Position numbers and translations under genes: made by a program. Below the pieces are notes generated by a model. It was given only the letters and a program-made list of their open reading frames with translations, had not been told where the DNA came from and searched no databases. A stretch of 5,767 nucleotides of DNA from Gammaproteobacteria bacterium (GTDB lineage: Bacteria > Pseudomonadota > Gammaproteobacteria > Pseudomonadales > Azotimanducaceae). The stretch lies in NCBI GenBank assembly GCA_009840715.1, contig VXNE01000499.1, positions 1 through 5,767 of the forward strand, read 5' to 3'. Each line of letters starts with the position of its first letter. The stretch's first letter is position 1. Of the stretch, positions 5,116 to 5,767 are shown piece after piece.

Positions 5116-5767
5116 TCAGCCGGCCCGCCTGTCAGCCGTCAGCGCATCGATCTCGTCGCCTGACAGCCCTGCGCGGCCCGCGGCGGCGACGATGTCGGCC
5201 CAACTGTTGTCGTCGATGGGGATACCGTGCGCGAGGCGCTGCTCCGTCGATTCGGCCTCGGGGTCGCCCGGCAAGCGGACCCGGTCGTGGCCCTCGGCCG
5301 CGGGCGTGCGGCGCAGATAGTCCGCCATCGCCTCGACTTCCGCCGCGAAGGCCGCACTCCCGCCGAACAGGTCCGGATCGAGCACGAACATGAGCATGTG
5401 ATTGACGATGGCGTTCGGTCGCGGGTGTTCCGGCTGGATGGTGCGCTCCCCGGCGAGGGCGCCGGCGAGCAGTTCGCACACGAGGCCGAGCCCGTAGCCC
5501 TTGTGCAGGCCGAAGGGCCGGATCGAGCCCTTCGGCTCCTCGTACAGGTATCGCGCGTCGGTGGTCGGCAAGCCCTCGTTGTCGAGGAGCGTATCGTCAG
5601 CCACGGGCTCTTCCTTCATGTAGGCCACGCGCACCTTGCCGAGCGCGATGGCGCTCGTCGCCATGTCGAGCACAATGGGGCGCTCGCCGTTGCGGGGGAC
5701 GGCGCAGCAGAACGGGTTGGTGAGGAGCCGCGCCTCGCGGCCCGCGAACGGCGAGACGACCGGGTCG
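5116..5767 (-). CDS. Malate/L-lactate dehydrogenase-2 (Ldh_2) family oxidoreductase, 5' end outside window
   Basis: The C-terminal 216 residues of an NAD(P)-dependent oxidoreductase are visible; the family is usually about 330-360 residues, so the N-terminal third lies beyond the right edge. The family includes malate, L-lactate, ureidoglycolate, sulfolactate and delta-1-piperideine-2-carboxylate reducing enzymes acting on 2-hydroxy or 2-keto acids in the cytoplasm. Visible signatures, numbered from the first visible residue, are TNPFCCAVP (16-24), IVLDMATSAIALGKVRVA (31-48), GLHKGYGLGLVCELLAGAL (86-104), RPNAIVNHMLMFVLDPDLFG (116-135) and LPGDPEAESTEQR (165-177), then GIPIDDNSW (181-189). 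These match the nucleotide-binding and C-terminal core of the family. The frame remains open to the edge, so the GTG at 5673 inside IVLDM is not the start. The exact substrate cannot be assigned from this fragment. It is the first visible gene of the minus-strand operon with the NHL and NIPSNAP genes. Confidence 0.9.
   Translation of the reverse strand, partial: DPVVSPFAGREARLLTNPFCCAVPRNGERPIVLDMATSAIALGKVRVAYMKEEPVADDTLLDNEGLPTTDARYLYEEPKGSIRPFGLHKGYGLGLVCELLAGALAGERTIQPEHPRPNAIVNHMLMFVLDPDLFGGSAAFAAEVEAMADYLRRTPAAEGHDRVRLPGDPEAESTEQRLAHGIPIDDNSWADIVAAAGRAGLSGDEIDALTADRRAG

Overview
The window is GC-rich bacterial DNA, with most codons ending in G or C, and it is densely packed with genes. 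I see no rRNA, tRNA, CRISPR array or insertion sequence. The gene set is a secreted PQQ-type sugar dehydrogenase, an MFS transporter, a VapBC remnant, a NIPSNAP protein, an NHL propeller and a malate/lactate dehydrogenase-2 family enzyme. That mix is typical of large-genome, high-GC environmental bacteria such as Proteobacteria, Acidobacteria or Gemmatimonadota relatives. The sequence alone does not settle the phylum.

Left part (1-1029, minus strand): the frame of a PQQ-dependent soluble sugar dehydrogenase runs off the left edge. It has a ribosome binding site, a signal peptide and 320 uninterrupted codons of enzyme. A single in-frame TAG sits exactly between signal peptide and enzyme, so as written the gene is broken or recoded.

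Centre-left (1072-2785, plus strand): a small four-helix membrane protein overlaps by 14 bases the GTG start of a 419-residue MFS transporter, forming a two-gene operon that diverges from the dehydrogenase across 42 bases.

Centre (2782-3380, plus strand): a slightly less GC-rich patch carries an intact AbrB-type VapB antitoxin. It is coupled by a GTGA overlap to a VapC PIN toxin that is a pseudogene, with an in-frame TGA and no C-terminal third. The patch looks like a decaying toxin-antitoxin module.

Right part (3385-5767, minus strand): a probable operon transcribed toward the module, in order Ldh_2-family NAD(P)-dependent 2-hydroxyacid dehydrogenase (partial, entering from the right edge), six-bladed NHL beta-propeller without signal peptide, and tandem-domain NIPSNAP protein. 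Spacings are 23 and 28 bases. This looks catabolic, but the substrate cannot be read from the sequence.

I found no convincing new defence, RNA or mobile system. The most notable points are the two in-frame stops in otherwise well-conserved frames, the orphaned antitoxin, and the Ldh_2-NHL-NIPSNAP cluster.
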